64,000 nt of DNA from Chrysogorgia sp. JL179-B06 (GCA_035772405.1 JAYKKM010000156.1:1459501-1523500); one strand, 5' to 3'. Counted from the first letter of the stretch, positions 38,223 through 49,840 are shown. Program-made: numbers and translations. The notes: generated by a model from the sequence alone, not told the origin.

Positions 38223-38642
38223 ATGGTGAGTGTTGTGGCTGGAGGGGTTTTTAACGCAGTGGCTTTTGCAGGCGCTGGCTTTATGTTTTCAAAGTTTAAT
38301 CACTCAGGTTATGAAGCTGAGATGAAAAGACACAACCATGCGTTGGAACAGTTAGCCAGTGCGAAAGAAGTGTGGTATGAGAATGAGGTCGCTAAAAAAG
38401 ATAAGATCCAGCGTTTACGACAACGGCTCTCTGATGCTAATGCAGACATCAATGACACAAACCATGCGTTGGAAGAACTTAGAAGCGTAATGACCATACG
38501 GTACAGCGGACGAGTGTTCACTGACCTCCCGAAGATTGCGGATTACTACCAACCAAGTGCGGAAATGAAGGAATACCAATTATTGTTTGTTAGCGCGCTA
38601 GGTTTGGGTAGTGGAATAGTGGTGTGGGTACTAGTTCGGTGA
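38223..38642 (+). CDS. Coiled-coil protein with two TM ends (copy A)
   Basis: 139 aa, almost identical to 20593-21012, with the N-terminal and C-terminal hydrophobic segments and the central heptads preserved. It starts four bases after the upstream stop codon. Function unknown. Confidence 0.8.
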   Translation: MVSVVAGGVFNAVAFAGAGFMFSKFNHSGYEAEMKRHNHALEQLASAKEVWYENEVAKKDKIQRLRQRLSDANADINDTNHALEELRSVMTIRYSGRVFTDLPKIADYYQPSAEMKEYQLLFVSALGLGSGIVVWVLVR

Positions 38643-38668
38643 AAAAATATGTTGGAGTAGTATAAGCG

Positions 38669-39232
38669 ATGGACAAACTTATGAGGCAGATGAGTTATGG
38701 CTTGACAATTGACGAGATCGCGAATGAGATGCAAATTAAGTGTGGAGACACCTTCAGAATTTACTACTGCTCGGATTGTGACGTTGTGAAAAACGTAAGT
38801 GACTGTGGTGGGTACGCGTGCCCAAAGTGTGGCGACATCGAATGGGGCTACATTCAGAGTTACAGCGACATGAGACTCACGCGACCAAAAAGCGTTCACA
38901 AGCGGTCTTGGTGGATGGGGAGGAGACTACGTAACGTTGTGAAGTACGAACACCTCGAGTTGATAAAAGAGGACTTCTTGAAAGTTGTCAATGTGTTGTA
39001 CTCATGTGGGTTGATAAAGGGCAGAAACGTCAGCAGATACGGATACTACATTATTAGGTTGTGTTGTAGAAGACAACTCGAGACACTCGAGAAGGTGTCA
39101 GACCTTAAAGACGGAAAGGTGAAAGAGAAGTTTGACAACAATCTGTTTGGGGTGGTGTACCCAAAGTTGGGATGGTGTGAAAGTGGCGATCGTTATTACA
39201 ACGAGTGGGCTAAGAAAAAAAGTGTAGTATAA
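38669..39232 (+). CDS. Zinc-ribbon protein, possible late transcription factor (copy A)
   Basis: 187 aa counterpart of 20003-20566. The CX2C-X13-CX2C ribbon is exact. AGTAGTATAAGCG precedes the ATG. It ends 10 bp before PolB, as in copy B. Confidence 0.7.
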   Translation: MDKLMRQMSYGLTIDEIANEMQIKCGDTFRIYYCSDCDVVKNVSDCGGYACPKCGDIEWGYIQSYSDMRLTRPKSVHKRSWWMGRRLRNVVKYEHLELIKEDFLKVVNVLYSCGLIKGRNVSRYGYYIIRLCCRRQLETLEKVSDLKDGKVKEKFDNNLFGVVYPKLGWCESGDRYYNEWAKKKSVV

Positions 39233-39242
39233 GTATAAGCCA

Positions 39243-42200
39243 ATGAGTCGGACTGTGAAAACCCCACTGATCGAGGTTGGTGGGCGGACGCATAAGAAAC
39301 TTGTTAGAACTGGCGCGACTCGAGGTAGCTACACAAATGCAGCCGCTGTGAACCTACTAACAGATAGAGCAACCAATGTTCACGGCTTTTTTGGAGACCA
39401 CACAGTTGAAGACCATAGTGACGCATCGTCGACGCAGCTGTTGGATCGAGCACTGAGAGGGTTCACAAGGTCCTATGGAGGCGAAGTAATTGACAACAGA
39501 GACATCAATCAGGTAAATGGTAGTAGAAGTGCTGTCACTAACCTTTTGAGACGCGAGCTGGGTGAGACCAACGGAATGAAAGTGGTAGAGACAGTCAAGG
39601 TCACTTTTGAGAAAGTTTTAGAGCGTGATAAGACCACATACAAAACTGCCTACTTTAACAGCGAAACGTTCGTCGTCATTAACGAGCATGACATCGAGGG
39701 TGTTGCCAATCGTGGATCGGAGCAGATTTTGACGCGGATAGCTGGGTGGTTATCTGAGGGGTCTGGATGGACTATCGACAAAATAGATGCGCACTACGTT
39801 AACATTGCTATTTACAGACCTTTGAATGGGAGTAGCTACATTGCGTTGCCAAAGGAGCTGTGTAATAGTATGAAGGGTTTGATAAATGTAAATAACGAGG
39901 GTGACAACAAGTGTTTTAGATGGTGTCACCTAGCGCATAAGTTCCCTGTTGGAAAAAACTCTGATAGAACGTCGAAGTATGCCAGACATGTGAACGAGCT
40001 GAATTATGATGGAATTAACTTCCCAGTCACACTCAGAGATTACAACAAGATCGAAAGGGCTAACAAAATTAGCATCAACGTTTTTGGGTATGAAAATAAG
40101 CAGCCATTCCCTGTGTACGTTTCTAAGGAAGCGTACCCTGACCATATGGACCTATTGTTGATAACTAACGACGTGGGCAACAAGCACTATGTGTACATTC
40201 GCGATTTCAACAAATTCATGTACCGCCAGACAGAGCATAAGGCTAGAAAACACTTTTGTAGATATTGTCTGCAGTGTTTTACCCGAGCGGACGTGCTTGA
40301 AAGTCATGTGGAAGTATGCTTGGTCATCAATGGGAAGCAAGCTATTAAAATGCCGCAAAAAGGTGCGAAAGTGAAATACGAGAATTTTAGTAGGCAGCTA
40401 AACGTACCATTTGTGGTGTACGCAGACTTCGAGGCTATCACACAGAAGGTGCACACAACAAAGCCATCAAGCGAGTGTAGCTACACAAACGCTTACCAGA
40501 GGCATGTTGACTGTGGTTATGGGTATAAATTAGTTTGTTGTTATGACGACGAGTACAGTAAGCCAGTAAAAGTGTATCGTGGTGAAAATGCAGTCAACAA
40601 GTTCATTGGGGAGATGTTAGAAATTGTTGAGTATTGTAAAGAAATATCTGAGAGCCACTTTAACAAAGAAATTATAATGACTGATGACGATAAACAAAAC
40701 TTTGACGAGGCTAAAAGTTGCCACATTTGCAGTGTTGAATACATTAGCGCTGACGTTAGAGTGAGAGACCACTGTCACGTGTCAGGTAAGTACAGAGGGT
40801 CTGCACATCGTGAGTGTAACGTGAACTTTAAGTTGACTGATAAAATTCCTGTGATCTTTCACAACTTACGTGGTTACGATAGCCATTTCATTATGCAGGA
40901 GATTGGCAAGTTTGGTCAAGACATAAATGTGATACCGAACAACATGGAGAAAGAAGTACATGGCGTTCATGCTTGGGAAAAACTTAGTATTCTTAGACAG
41001 CTTCCAGTTCATGAGTAGTGGTCTAGACAACTTGGTAAGGAACCTACCAAGGGACGCTTTCAAATACACGTCAGAAGTGTTTCATGACGATGGGTTGGCA
41101 CTTATGACAAGAAAGGGGGTCTATCCCTACGATTATATGGACTCCTTTGATAAATTCGACGAATGCGAGCTACCCTCTAAAAAGGACTTCTACAGCGTTC
41201 TGAATGATGAGCATATTACGGAAGAAATGCATGAGCGCGCCATCGATGTGTGGGACTACTTCGACGTTGAAAGTATGGGTGGGTATCACGACCTGTATTT
41301 GAAAAGCGATGTGCTCTTGCTTGCTGACGTTTTTGAGAACTTTAGAAAGACATGCCATCGCGAGTATAAACTAGACCCGTGTCACTATTTCACGTCGCCT
41401 GGGTTGGCTTGGGATGCCATGCTGAAGATGACTGGAGTGGAGCTTGAGTTATTGTCCGACATCGACATGTTCCAGTTCGTAGAAATGGGTATGCGTGGTG
41501 GTGTGAGCTACATATGCAACAGACATGGCGTGGCGAATAATAAATACATGGAAGGGTATGACAAAGAGCAAGAGTCGAAGTATTTGATGTACCTTGATGC
41601 CAACAATTTGTACGGATGGGCAATGAGTCGAAGTCTACCTACGGGTGGCTTCAAGTGGTTGACTAAGAAAGAAATAAAAAAGGCTAATCTACGCGACTAT
41701 CACAACAATAGTAAAAAGGGCTTACTGCTCGAAGTCGACTTGGAGTATCCAGACCATTTGCATGACCTACACAACGATTACCCGGTGGCTCCTGAGAAGA
41801 TGGAGATAACTGTTGACATGTTGTCGGAGTACTGCACAAAAATCAAAAATAAGTTTAACGTGAGTGTTGGCGGCGTGAAAAAGCTGGTGACTAATTTGAT
41901 GGACAAAAAAAAGTATGTGTGTCACTATGGAAATCTGCAGTTGTACACGGATCTTGGACTAAAAATCAAAAAGGTTCATAGGGTCCTACAGTTTGACCAG
42001 TCTAAGTGGTTGGGTAAGTACATCGACTTTAACACAGTCAAAAGAACTGCGGCTAAGAACGCTTTTGAGAAGGACTTCTTCAAGCTGATGAATAACAGTG
42101 TGTTCGGAAAAACGATGGAAAACTTGAGGAAGCGTGTGGACGTGAGATTAGTGACCACTGCGAAGAAATTTGAAAAGCTTGTCTCGAAGCCGACGTTTGT

Positions 42201-42894
42201 GTCTTGCAAGATATTTAGCGAGAACTTAGTTGCTGTCCATAAGGTTAAAGAAACGCTGACATTGAACAGGCCTGCATATGTGGGTATGTGCATACTAGAC
42301 TTGAGTAAAACGCTGATGTATAATTTTCACTACAATTATATTATGAAAAAGTACTCTAGCGACACCTGTAGATTGCACTTCACTGACACTGACAGTCTGT
42401 TGTACACAATCAAAACCGATGACGTCTACTCTGACTTTATGATGGAGCGCGAAAAGTTTGACAATAGCGACTACCCCGCAGACAGCCCATTCGCTTTTAA
42501 AGAGAACAAGAAAGTCATTGGCAAGATGAAAGACGAGTGCGCTGGAACACCAATTATCGAGTTCGTTGGTTTGCGTAGTAAGATGTACAGTTATTTGAAA
42601 GAGGATGGAGGTGGTGGGAAAACTGCTAAAGGTATCAGAAAGAACATAATTAAAAAGGTGATCAGACACGAAGATTACAAAAGTGTGTTGCTCGAGCAGA
42701 AACAGTTGCGACACACAATGAAGACCATTAGAAGTGTCAAACATCAGCTAGGTAGTTACGAAATTAATAAAGTGTCGCTATCCTGTTTTGATGACAAACG
42801 ATACCTTTTAGAAAATGGCATTGACTCCTACGCATATGGTCACAAAAACATTGTAGTGAGAGATACCACTGAAAATAGTGAACAAACGGACTAA
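39243..42894 (+). pseudogene. polB: Family B DNA polymerase with frameshift (copy A)
   Basis: Matches the intact polymerase of copy B along its length, but a 4-bp insertion at about 40947-40955 (a repeat of AGAA within the codons after NNMEK) shifts the frame. The first part (591 codons) carries the exonuclease I and II region. The second (open from 40960) carries exonuclease III and motifs A, B and C, each intact. The N-terminal 45 residues differ from copy B by indels. The last residues are TENSEQTD, again encoded at the edge of the terminal repeat. Confidence 0.93.
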
Positions 42895-43442
42895 TTCGCG
42901 AAACAACCGGCCACCTGTTAGTATGCAAATTAGTTAATGTCGCTAACCAATCAAAAAGAGCGCCATTTCGCTCCCCATTTGGGTACTTGTTTGGATAAAA
43001 CATTTGTTGTGGACGCTGGTGTGAATTGACCAATCAAAAGAGCGCCATCTCGCTATCCATTTGGATAAACATCACCACTAGAATCAAAATCTAGTGGTTT
43101 TTTTTTCGCGTGTGAATTTGTGAGACAGCAGCAGAACGCGTTGGTGGTTTGTCAAACAAAAATGCGAAAATGTTGAAACGACACTCTCTATTTTTTAATA
43201 TGCGAAAATGATGAAGCGACACATTCTATTTTTTTAAACATGCGAAAATGTTGAAACAGCACTTTCTATTTTTTAAATATGCGAAAATGATGAAGCGACA
43301 CATTCTATTTTTAAATATGGCTAAAGTAGCGTAAAATTTAGCAAAAATTGTGATTTGGTGTTGTTTTGTTAGTCTCGCGTGTGTTTGCATCAATTGAGTA
43401 GAAAACGTGGGAGGGGTGTCTAGCTTGACTAATGATCACCAT
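42895..43442. repeat. Subterminal repeat region of copy A, right end
   Basis: Non-coding. It holds a GGCCACCTGTTAG box related to AACAGGTGGC in copy B, two copies of CAATCAAAA(A)GAGCGCCAT (about 42950 and 43032), and four GCGAAAATG(T/A)TGAA(A/G)C units at 43152-43300. The tandem units are shorter than in copy B. Confidence 0.75.
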
Positions 43443-43601
43443 AGTAGTATAGAGAGTGGGGCTGTGAGCTCACCAATGTCGACCGTAAAACATAAACACC
43501 GAAACACCGCCGAGTTGTGGCTTGGCACAAATTTGGCGATGTTTTGGTGTTTATATTACGGTCGACATTGGTGAGCTCGCAGCCCCACTCTCTATACTAC
43601 T
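43443..43601. repeat. Terminal palindrome of copy A
   Basis: A 159-bp near-perfect palindrome: AGTAGTATAGAGAGTGGGGC at 43443 is inverted at the outer end (43582-43601). Arms include GAGCTCACCAATGTCGACCG and its inverse, so the stem is over 60 bp. It is the best preserved of the three terminal palindromes. Confidence 0.93.
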
Positions 43602-44100
43602 GGTCTTGCTAAGTTGCTCCTGAAAATGAAGGAAATGGCATTCTGAAAGTATGCTACTAATCCTGCTGCTCCTACTACTGTATACATTAATAATACTTTG
43701 TTCGAACTTGATTTTAGGAAATTTCTCCCTTCTATAAAGACAACAAGGTAAAAAAATGTTGCCACAGATTGCAATCTGATTGTGGACGAAGTCTTATTTT
43801 CCATGTTTTCTCGTTTTATATATGTGTGTATAATGCTAATGCATTATGTGTATAATGCTAATGCATTATATTATTATTTTGCATTATGTCAATGTTAATA
43901 CATTGACCAATAATATAAATGAATTTTGCGATTTACCGATGACATTGAAAGCATGTGGGACTGTGAGTTAATGCTTCAACTAGCGGACGAATTCTTACTG
44001 CACATGCTAAACGAAAACGAAAGACTCTGGGAAACTCCAAATGTAAGCTGCCAAAATCTGGCAGCATTCCTCACAGCACATGCTCAAACAACGTAAAGCT
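43602..44100. other. Host or old-Polinton junction sequence
   Basis: No clear gene. A 70-codon frame on the minus strand (43592-43804) has a hydrophobic segment (LLMYTVVGAAGLVAYF) and might be a remnant of a small Polinton membrane gene, but nothing confirms it. A 22-bp word, GTGTATAATGCTAATGCATTA, is duplicated at about 43826-43868. Confidence 0.35.
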
Positions 44101-44102
44101 CC

Positions 44103-44218
44103 GTGCATATGTACTCTTATAAAGGCACGTTTGACGTCATTTGAACACGAAAAGTGCCTTTACACTTATTTCGTCTTCAAATGACGTAAAACGTACCTTT
44201 ATAAGAGTACATATGCAC
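44103..44218. repeat. Foldback with about 42-bp arms
   Basis: GTGCATATGTACTCTTATAA at 44103 is inverted at 44199-44218, and the inner arms both contain the CRE-like word TGACGTCA or TGACGTAA next to CAAATGA. The loop is about 30 bp. It is unrelated in sequence to the Polinton termini. Probably the end of another transposon or a foldback element. Confidence 0.75.
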
Positions 44219-44429
44219 AGGTGCGGTATGTTTTATTTGTTTTATCAAATAAGAAGAGGAAAATTCAAACTAAAAGTGAGGTAGTTTAGGAATTTGGCGG
44301 GCTTTTCCGGCCAGCTGATCCATTTACGTCATTCATGATCTCTGTTCTCTTATAAATGCACGGAGCCCAGCCAATCAGAGCGTGCGTAGAGGACACCTTA
44401 TTTTATAAATGGTAATATCGTCGATGTAT

Positions 44430-44940
44430 CTGTCAATATCCGTCAATATCCGTCAAAATCTTCTGGTCGTGAGAGGGGTATGTATATGCAGATGGATGGA
44501 GTGTTGCGAGAAGAGTAACAAAGGGGGAATCAATCTCGGTCAGATCAGCGTTGAAGTCGCTGTCCGGGCTCCTGAAATTGTTGACCCTCACATGTAAATC
44601 ATAAATTTGCCAGTGGATGAAGATTAGATGGATTTTAGGAGTTGTGCAAATCTTCTCCCCTGATGTGCTAGCGCCACCAAATGACAGTTTGTCGTCAGTG
44701 CCAGTCTCATACGCAATATATTTATCCCAACTACCATCGTCATTGGATAGGATGGTCTCCCGGATGTCTGTTTGGATGTCCTCATACATACAATGAACGC
44801 AGACACATTAGAGTATTGCATACGGGGAAGGATAAAGTGCATGGAGGATTCGGTAAGTGGGTAAAGATAGTTCTTACCAGCGTTCAGGCCTAGAGACAGG
44901 CTTTTGGTGGGGTCCCGTTGAGGTATTCTAGCCCTCGTCA
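44430..44940 (-). pseudogene. Decayed fiber-gene fragment from an older Polinton
   Basis: Two frames joined by a frameshift match the head of the fiber-like protein: LYPLTESSMHFILPRMQYSN (compare PLESGLHFNCPSMQW) and then ILSNDDGSWDKYIAYETG, HLIFIHWQIYDLHVRVNN and SPDSDFNADL. Identity is far lower than between copies A and B, so this is an older, different element. Confidence 0.8.
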
Positions 44941-45403
44941 CGTTCATACTTATGTTATGCCCACCGATCTTGTGGTACCTACAATCCTGGACAAAAGTGC
45001 TTGGGACACTGCGAAAATCGGCAAAATCGCCCAACAATTTTCTGAAAATGACGAGTTTATGATTTTTCAATAAAACACAGCTTTTTAACTTTGTAACATT
45101 GCAAAATATATACAGTTTAATAAAAGAGCCCCCATCTCTGCTCCCCCTTACCCCCTCAATGGGGAAGGGATCACTGGAGCAGAGTCTCTGCAGAGTTCCC
45201 ACCCGCATGCACGAGAGCTCTATTTAATTTACATATTCACCAAACCTTCTATACCCCACAAACAATTTGTTGTTCATGCATGTGGGAGCGTATTTATGTC
45301 ATTTTCGAGCAAACTGCGCAGAATCGCCGCCCCCAAATTGTTTTTTAATACGTTAGTAATCGTCCCTGTTAAAACAAAAGAAACCGAGGCAACCATGTTA
45401 TTA

Positions 45404-45645
45404 TTATAGTAGACATCTGCTGACTAAGAACCCTCCGATGGATGTTAAGGCGAATGTTAGGCCTAGTTCTGTTGTGTGGCTATCAGACTTTTTCAGGTCT
45501 TTACCATTGGTGTTCCCTGAGTCTACGACGGGTTTATCTTTGTCGACTGTCTTCGGCTTACTATCTAACGGCTCTAAATGATGCCTACCATAATACCATA
45601 TTGATGAACCTTTGGGTTCTTGCTGTGTCTCCAAGCTACCACGGT
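45404..45645 (-). pseudogene. Decayed fragment of the tail-anchored 490-aa gene
   Basis: GSLETQQEPKGS matches the GGSAGSLETQQEFRK segment of the intact proteins, and the end (LGLTFALTSIGGFLVSRCLL) matches their terminal membrane helix. The portion between is deleted and replaced by a polar linker (KPKTVDKDKPVVDSGN). Confidence 0.75.
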
Positions 45646-46010
45646 GGCTGGGACAAGTACATCGCCTACAAGACTGGCACTGATGATAAGCTAGGATTTG
45701 GTGGGGTCGACCCAACGTGGGGAGAAGTTATGTACAATCCCGAACTCGATTGACACAAGTAAAATCCATCTGATCTCCATCCACTGGCAAGTCTATAATT
45801 CGCACGTGAGGGTGAATAATTTCTTAAGTCCAGACTCCAATTTCAACGCCAATCTATCTGATTGGTAACCCCTTCGTGAACCTATTCGCCACACACCGTT
45901 CATCTGGATATTCATACCCCTCTCCAACCAAACATCGAGTCAGTCAAGATAGCTATCGAAGAGCTGGTGTGGCGACTCTCCGCGTGGGAGACTACAATAA
46001 CTTTCCCGTT
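45640..46010 (+). pseudogene. Second decayed fiber-gene fragment, opposite strand
   Basis: GGWDKYIAYKTGTDDKLGFG and, in a shifted frame, HLISIHWQVYNSHVRVNN and SPDSNFNANLS match the fiber head. At about 45984 the word GTGGGAGACTACAATA equals the region just upstream of the BRO gene in copies A and B, so the fragment keeps the original order with the intervening small genes deleted. It meets the previous fragment head to head at about 45640. Confidence 0.75.
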
Positions 46011-46099
46011 AGTGGGAGACATCTTGTGGGAGACATCTTGTGGCAAACAGGGGTGGGCCATTAGGGAAGATCCCTGTTGCTCGCATTCGCTCACAATTC

Positions 46100-46580
46100 T
46101 CTGCCATCTGTCGCATTCGCTCCAGGCCTAAGCCCCAGGCAAGCTACGCGCGGTGACGGAGCCAGCGACTAATATAATTGTTCCATTATGCCGCGGAAAT
46201 CTGCATATAGATTTCGTAATCTGGAAAGTATTTTGAGAATATAAATCCTAGAATATAATTCTATATATTGAAAAGTATTTTGAGAATATGAATCCTAGAA
46301 TATGAATCCGAAATGGAAAAGTGATGAAGCAAGCTTGTACTACTTACTGGTGCTGTAACGGAGAAAACTCATGCGTCAATTCTCGCAGACGGAGTTCAGA
46401 GAAATTCTCGCAAACGGAGTTTAGAATTGACATGCGTTCGCCGGAAGTGTGCCATCAGTCAGTAGTGTACAAAATCTCATAAAGCTTTGCTCTCGGGAAA
46501 GTGTTCGCTTTTTGGAACAGATAACATCCGCGGACAAATATCAATGCATATGTTTTCGCCACACGTAAGTTTTTATATAT
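46100..46580. repeat. Non-coding region with short tandem duplications
   Basis: A 55-bp unit containing AAAGTATTTTGAGAATAT is duplicated at about 46225-46315, and AATTCTCGCA(G/A)ACGGAGTT is duplicated at 46379-46423. No gene is seen. Confidence 0.6.
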
Positions 46581-46590
46581 TTTATTGCAG

Positions 46591-47015
46591 GAACAGGTAG
46601 ACGAGATCTTGGACTACGTTGGGTGTGTTCCGGGAGAAGTGCGCCGCCTGATTAGTCATATACAGCTCATGCGTGCAGAAGAGGTAATTCGTGGTGACTA
46701 CCTTAACAGGCGAAAAAAAGAAATAATGGATATATTGAGCGCCGACCTTAAGGAGCTTGAATCCAACGCGCGGGGTGAGCATATAAAATTCTTGGCAATT
46801 TGTATTCATGGTGATAGTACAGTAGAGTACGTTGAGGAAACATTCGAGATGTCAATTAACATGCTGCCTTGGACCTTTCTCATGCTGAAAGGGCAATACG
46901 ACAATATATTTGACAATTCTTGCCAGGATCGAAAATTAGCACCAGTGTCACGACTTGCCAAGGAGGTGATTATCAATAAATTGTCTAAAAGTCCAACTCA
47001 ACTTAAAGATGTGGT
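46591..47015 (+). CDS. Probable internal exon of a host gene
   Basis: A frame of about 140 codons is bounded by a good acceptor (TTTATTGCAG before 46591) and a donor (GTGGTAAGTT at about 47014). The product begins EQVDEILDYVGCVPGEVRRL and ends near SKSPTQLKDV. The DYVGCVPGEVRRL phrase recalls the (T)G-x-(I/V)P-x-E(I/V) segment found after the ATPase core in some STAND/Crinkler-type NTPases, but I would not name it on that. Neighbouring exons were not found, so it may be part of a dispersed gene family. Confidence 0.5.
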
Positions 47016-47142
47016 AAGTTCATCCTTGTTTGTTCTTTTAATTTTGATACATGTGGCTTTGGCGGGTATTTATATTTTATGTCAAAATCTAGAATGTTTT
47101 TATTGTATCCCCCAGTCACAGTCTCATTTCTGGTTCGCTTAA

Positions 47143-47540
47143 AGGGACACTCGACCCCAAAAGAAGTGTTGCGCAAATGGAAGATTTAATTTACATCACT
47201 TTGGAATGGGTATTAGTTTTCTTCGAACAGAAATCTGGTTGTTTCTCCTCTTTTTCGAAATTGTAGGCCGCCATCTTGTTGTGATTGCGGTCGCTCCCAT
47301 TCATTTTTGAAATCATTGAATATTGATTCTATCACCCAATGACGTCAAAAAATTGATGGGGGCCGACTGCATTCGCCCGCAATCACAACAAAATGGCGAC
47401 CTTCAATTTCGAAAAATAGGAGAAACAAAGCCAAATTTCTCTCAAACTAAAAAGATTCGAAGAAAACTAATACCAGTCCGAAGTGAGGTGACTTTGATCT
47501 TTCATCTGAGCAACACTTGTTTTGGGGGTGGAGTATCCCT
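47143..47540. mobile_element. TTAA-flanked MITE 1
   Basis: Flanked by TTAA at 47139-47142 and 47541-47544. The ends are imperfect inverted repeats: AGGGACACTCGACCCCAAAA against TTTTGGGGGTGGAGTATCCC. About 400 bp with no gene, carrying a long internal inverted repeat (CCGCCATCTTGTTGTGATTG near 47271 and its inverse near 47380). TTAA target choice points to piggyBac- or Kolobok-type transposase. Confidence 0.82.
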
Positions 47541-47754
47541 TTAAAAGTGCCTGCCAATTGTGAACATCTTGGATTTTGACGTCACAGCTGTGGTGATACA
47601 TACCGCTGTAAAGTTGTCTACATAAGTTGATACCATATCATAAGTTGATACATGTAATCACACCATATGATTATGATGATGGAGTCCGCACGCTCTACTA
47701 AATCTAGTTCCGAAAAAATCAAAACCACGCCAATCCAGAGGCTGAGATCATAAA

Positions 47755-48830
47755 CTGTAGTGTACCTCAAGGATCGATTCTAGGCCCTTTATTTTTCTTG
47801 TTATATATTAATGACATTGTAAATGTTTCAAAAGTATTAGGGTTAATTTTGTTTGCAGATGACACAAATGTATTTTATTCACATAAAGATCCTGTTTGTT
47901 TGTCTAATGTTCTGAAAATTGAGATCAACAAGTTGTCAGAATGGTTTAGGGCTGACAAACTTTCTTTAAATCTTAAAGTGTCTATGAAGTGAAAAATTCG
48001 CTAGCATTTTTTTTTACTTTAACGGACAAAGTACAGGAGCGTACACTGAAAATTTCAAGTGAATCTGCTGCACAGTCTTCGAGCTATCAACTCTCAAAGT
48101 TTGGCATGGCTAAATGTTTTTGGTGAAATCTGAAACGCGCGGTTCATTGTCTTGTGACATATGCAGGTGTACTATGCATAAGAACAATGGATTTGAACAT
48201 TAATGATCCACCTGAGTCTTTCCTTATTTTGTAACGTTAAACTATGCCAATGGACAAACTTTGAGAGTTGATAACTCGAAGACTATGCAGCAGATTCACT
48301 TGAAATTTTCAGTGAACGATCCTGTCGTGCTACTTTGTTCGTTAGAGCAAAAAAGTGCTAGCGATTTTCTCACTTCATAGACACTTTAAAGAAAGTTTGT
48401 TATAATAATAAATTTGTGATAGAATGAGTTTGTTAAAATCATGGATATGAACGTATAATTAGAATTATCAACAAAAGTAAATTTGATGCGCATAGCCTTC
48501 CTTTATTTATTTAGAGAGAATAAAATATTAAAATTCCATGATATTTTTCATTACAAATAGGACAAGTTATGTTTTCTTATAAGATGGTTGTTGCCTAATT
48601 GTTTTGACAATTTTTTCACAACAAATAAACAAATTCACAGCTATAATACAAGAAATGCTGAAACATTCCAACCTCCTCTATGTCGAACAAATATATGCCA
48701 GTTTTCCATAAGATACCAAGGTCCGAAGCTCTTCAATTCTTTTGCTGCTGAAATTGTCAACTGTAATACATTAGAATTATTTACAGCAAAACTAACTTTT
48801 TTTTATTCCTCGTACGCAAGCCTGCCATAG
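47755..48830 (+). mobile_element. Non-LTR retrotransposon fragment, interrupted by a MITE
   Basis: The first part encodes the reverse transcriptase core: SVPQGSILGPLFFLLYINDI and the catalytic FADDTNVF box, then INKLSEWFRADKLSLN. The frame is cut at 47976 by the TTAA element and resumes at 48390. The final part (48588-48830) encodes a typical LINE C-terminal phrase (HSYNTRNAETFQPP, then RYQGPKLFNSFA). Much of the region between is deleted, so the element is dead. Confidence 0.85.
47977..48385. mobile_element. TTAA-flanked MITE 2 inside the LINE
   Basis: Flanked by TTAA at 47973-47976 and 48386-48389, with inverted ends AGTGTCTATGAAGTGA and TCACTTCATAGACACT. Taking the element plus one TTAA as the inserted unit leaves the flanking LINE codons in register (LSLNLKK). 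An internal inverted pair (AACTCTCAAAGTTTG near 48088, inverse near 48254) suggests a foldback interior. Confidence 0.9.
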
Positions 48831-48970
48831 CCATCGAGCTAAGCAATGAGCAAGCAATTGAGCAATCCTGGGTTCTGGAGCAAAGGCTAGTAAACAAGCT
48901 AGCCATAGTCATCGAGCTAAGCAATGAGTAAGCAATTGAGCAATCCAGCCAATCCTGGGTTCTGGATAAG
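48825..48970. repeat. About 75-bp tandem duplication
   Basis: The words CATCGAGCTAAGCAATGAG, AAGCAATTGAGCAATCC and CCTGGGTTCTGGA each occur twice. No coding meaning is evident. Confidence 0.7.
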
Positions 48971-49559
48971 ATTGGAAGCAGTAAGAGATCACCATGACAA
49001 CTCTGCCAAGGCAGACCTCCCAACAACTGGTCAGTCCTTCGAGCACTAGTGATTAATGAGTACCATCACATGCTCGAAGAAGGAGATGCCGTGGCAGATT
49101 GCCATGGAATCAATCCCCAAAACTGACCACACACTGCGCTACCTGGCAGAGGCACCTACCCGTCCTTGCATTAGGAGTAACCGAGAAAAGCTGTTATCAC
49201 ATGAACCAAAATTGTAATAACAAAGACCTTTAATCTTTGTGCCGCTTGATCCCTCTAACTACGCGTTGCAGATGGAGAGAGTCTTTTAACTAAAAGGATC
49301 AGCATAACCTCGTTCAATGTGAAGCGACCGATTTAGACTTTAATTGTGGTCGGTTTCAATGACGCCGCCAACCGGTTGCAAATAGGCAAAGCGTCCATTC
49401 ATCGGCAGGAAAAGCGAACCGTTAGGATGAACACGACCTGTCGTCTGGCAAAATACTTATGGTACTAATGGTAACTTATTCCCACAGTCTTGCGTGAATT
49501 ATTTGTGCAGTCTGGCACCATGCAATGAGGCATTATAGAAAGTATTGAACGATAAACCC
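48971..49559. other. Non-coding or decayed retroelement sequence
   Basis: No gene is recognised. A 200-bp stretch to 49200 could be eroded retroelement coding sequence, but no motif survives. Confidence 0.3.
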
Positions 49560-49791
49560 TGTCGAAGAACATTTGTTTCTATCACTCAATGACGTCAAAA
49601 CGCTAATGGAACGACCGCTTTCGCCCGCAAGCAAAGCAACAATGGCGGCCCCCAATGTGGGAAAATTACGACAAACAAAATCAAATTTCTCCAAAACTAA
49701 AATGATTTGAAGGAAACTAATACTCATTCTGAAGCAAGTTTACATAGTTCTTTCATTTGAATGACACTTGCTTTGGGGCTGGAGTGTGCCT
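49560..49791. mobile_element. Truncated relative of MITE 1
   Basis: Shares CACTCAATGACGTCAAAA, a CGCCCGCAA box and an ATGGCG(G/A)CC box with 47330-47405, then CACTTGCTTTGGGGCTGGAG matching the right end of MITE 1, and finishes at TTAA (49792-49795). The left half is missing. Confidence 0.75.
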
Positions 49792-49840
49792 TTAAGAGAT
49801 CGGGATCTGGTTACAACAGTCCCCGCCCTGGTGTTCACCT

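Larger units (their letters stand above)
34186..43601. mobile_element. Outer Polinton copy A, right part
   Basis: Continues copy A after the inner insertion: fiber 3' part, myristoylation-motif gene, Arg-rich gene, BRO/nuclease, thymidine kinase, the four small genes and PolB, ending with the terminal palindrome at 43601 (CTATACTACT). Gene order mirrors copy B. The six bases after the end are GGTCTT; the matching left flank has been lost, so the target duplication cannot be checked. Confidence 0.92.
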
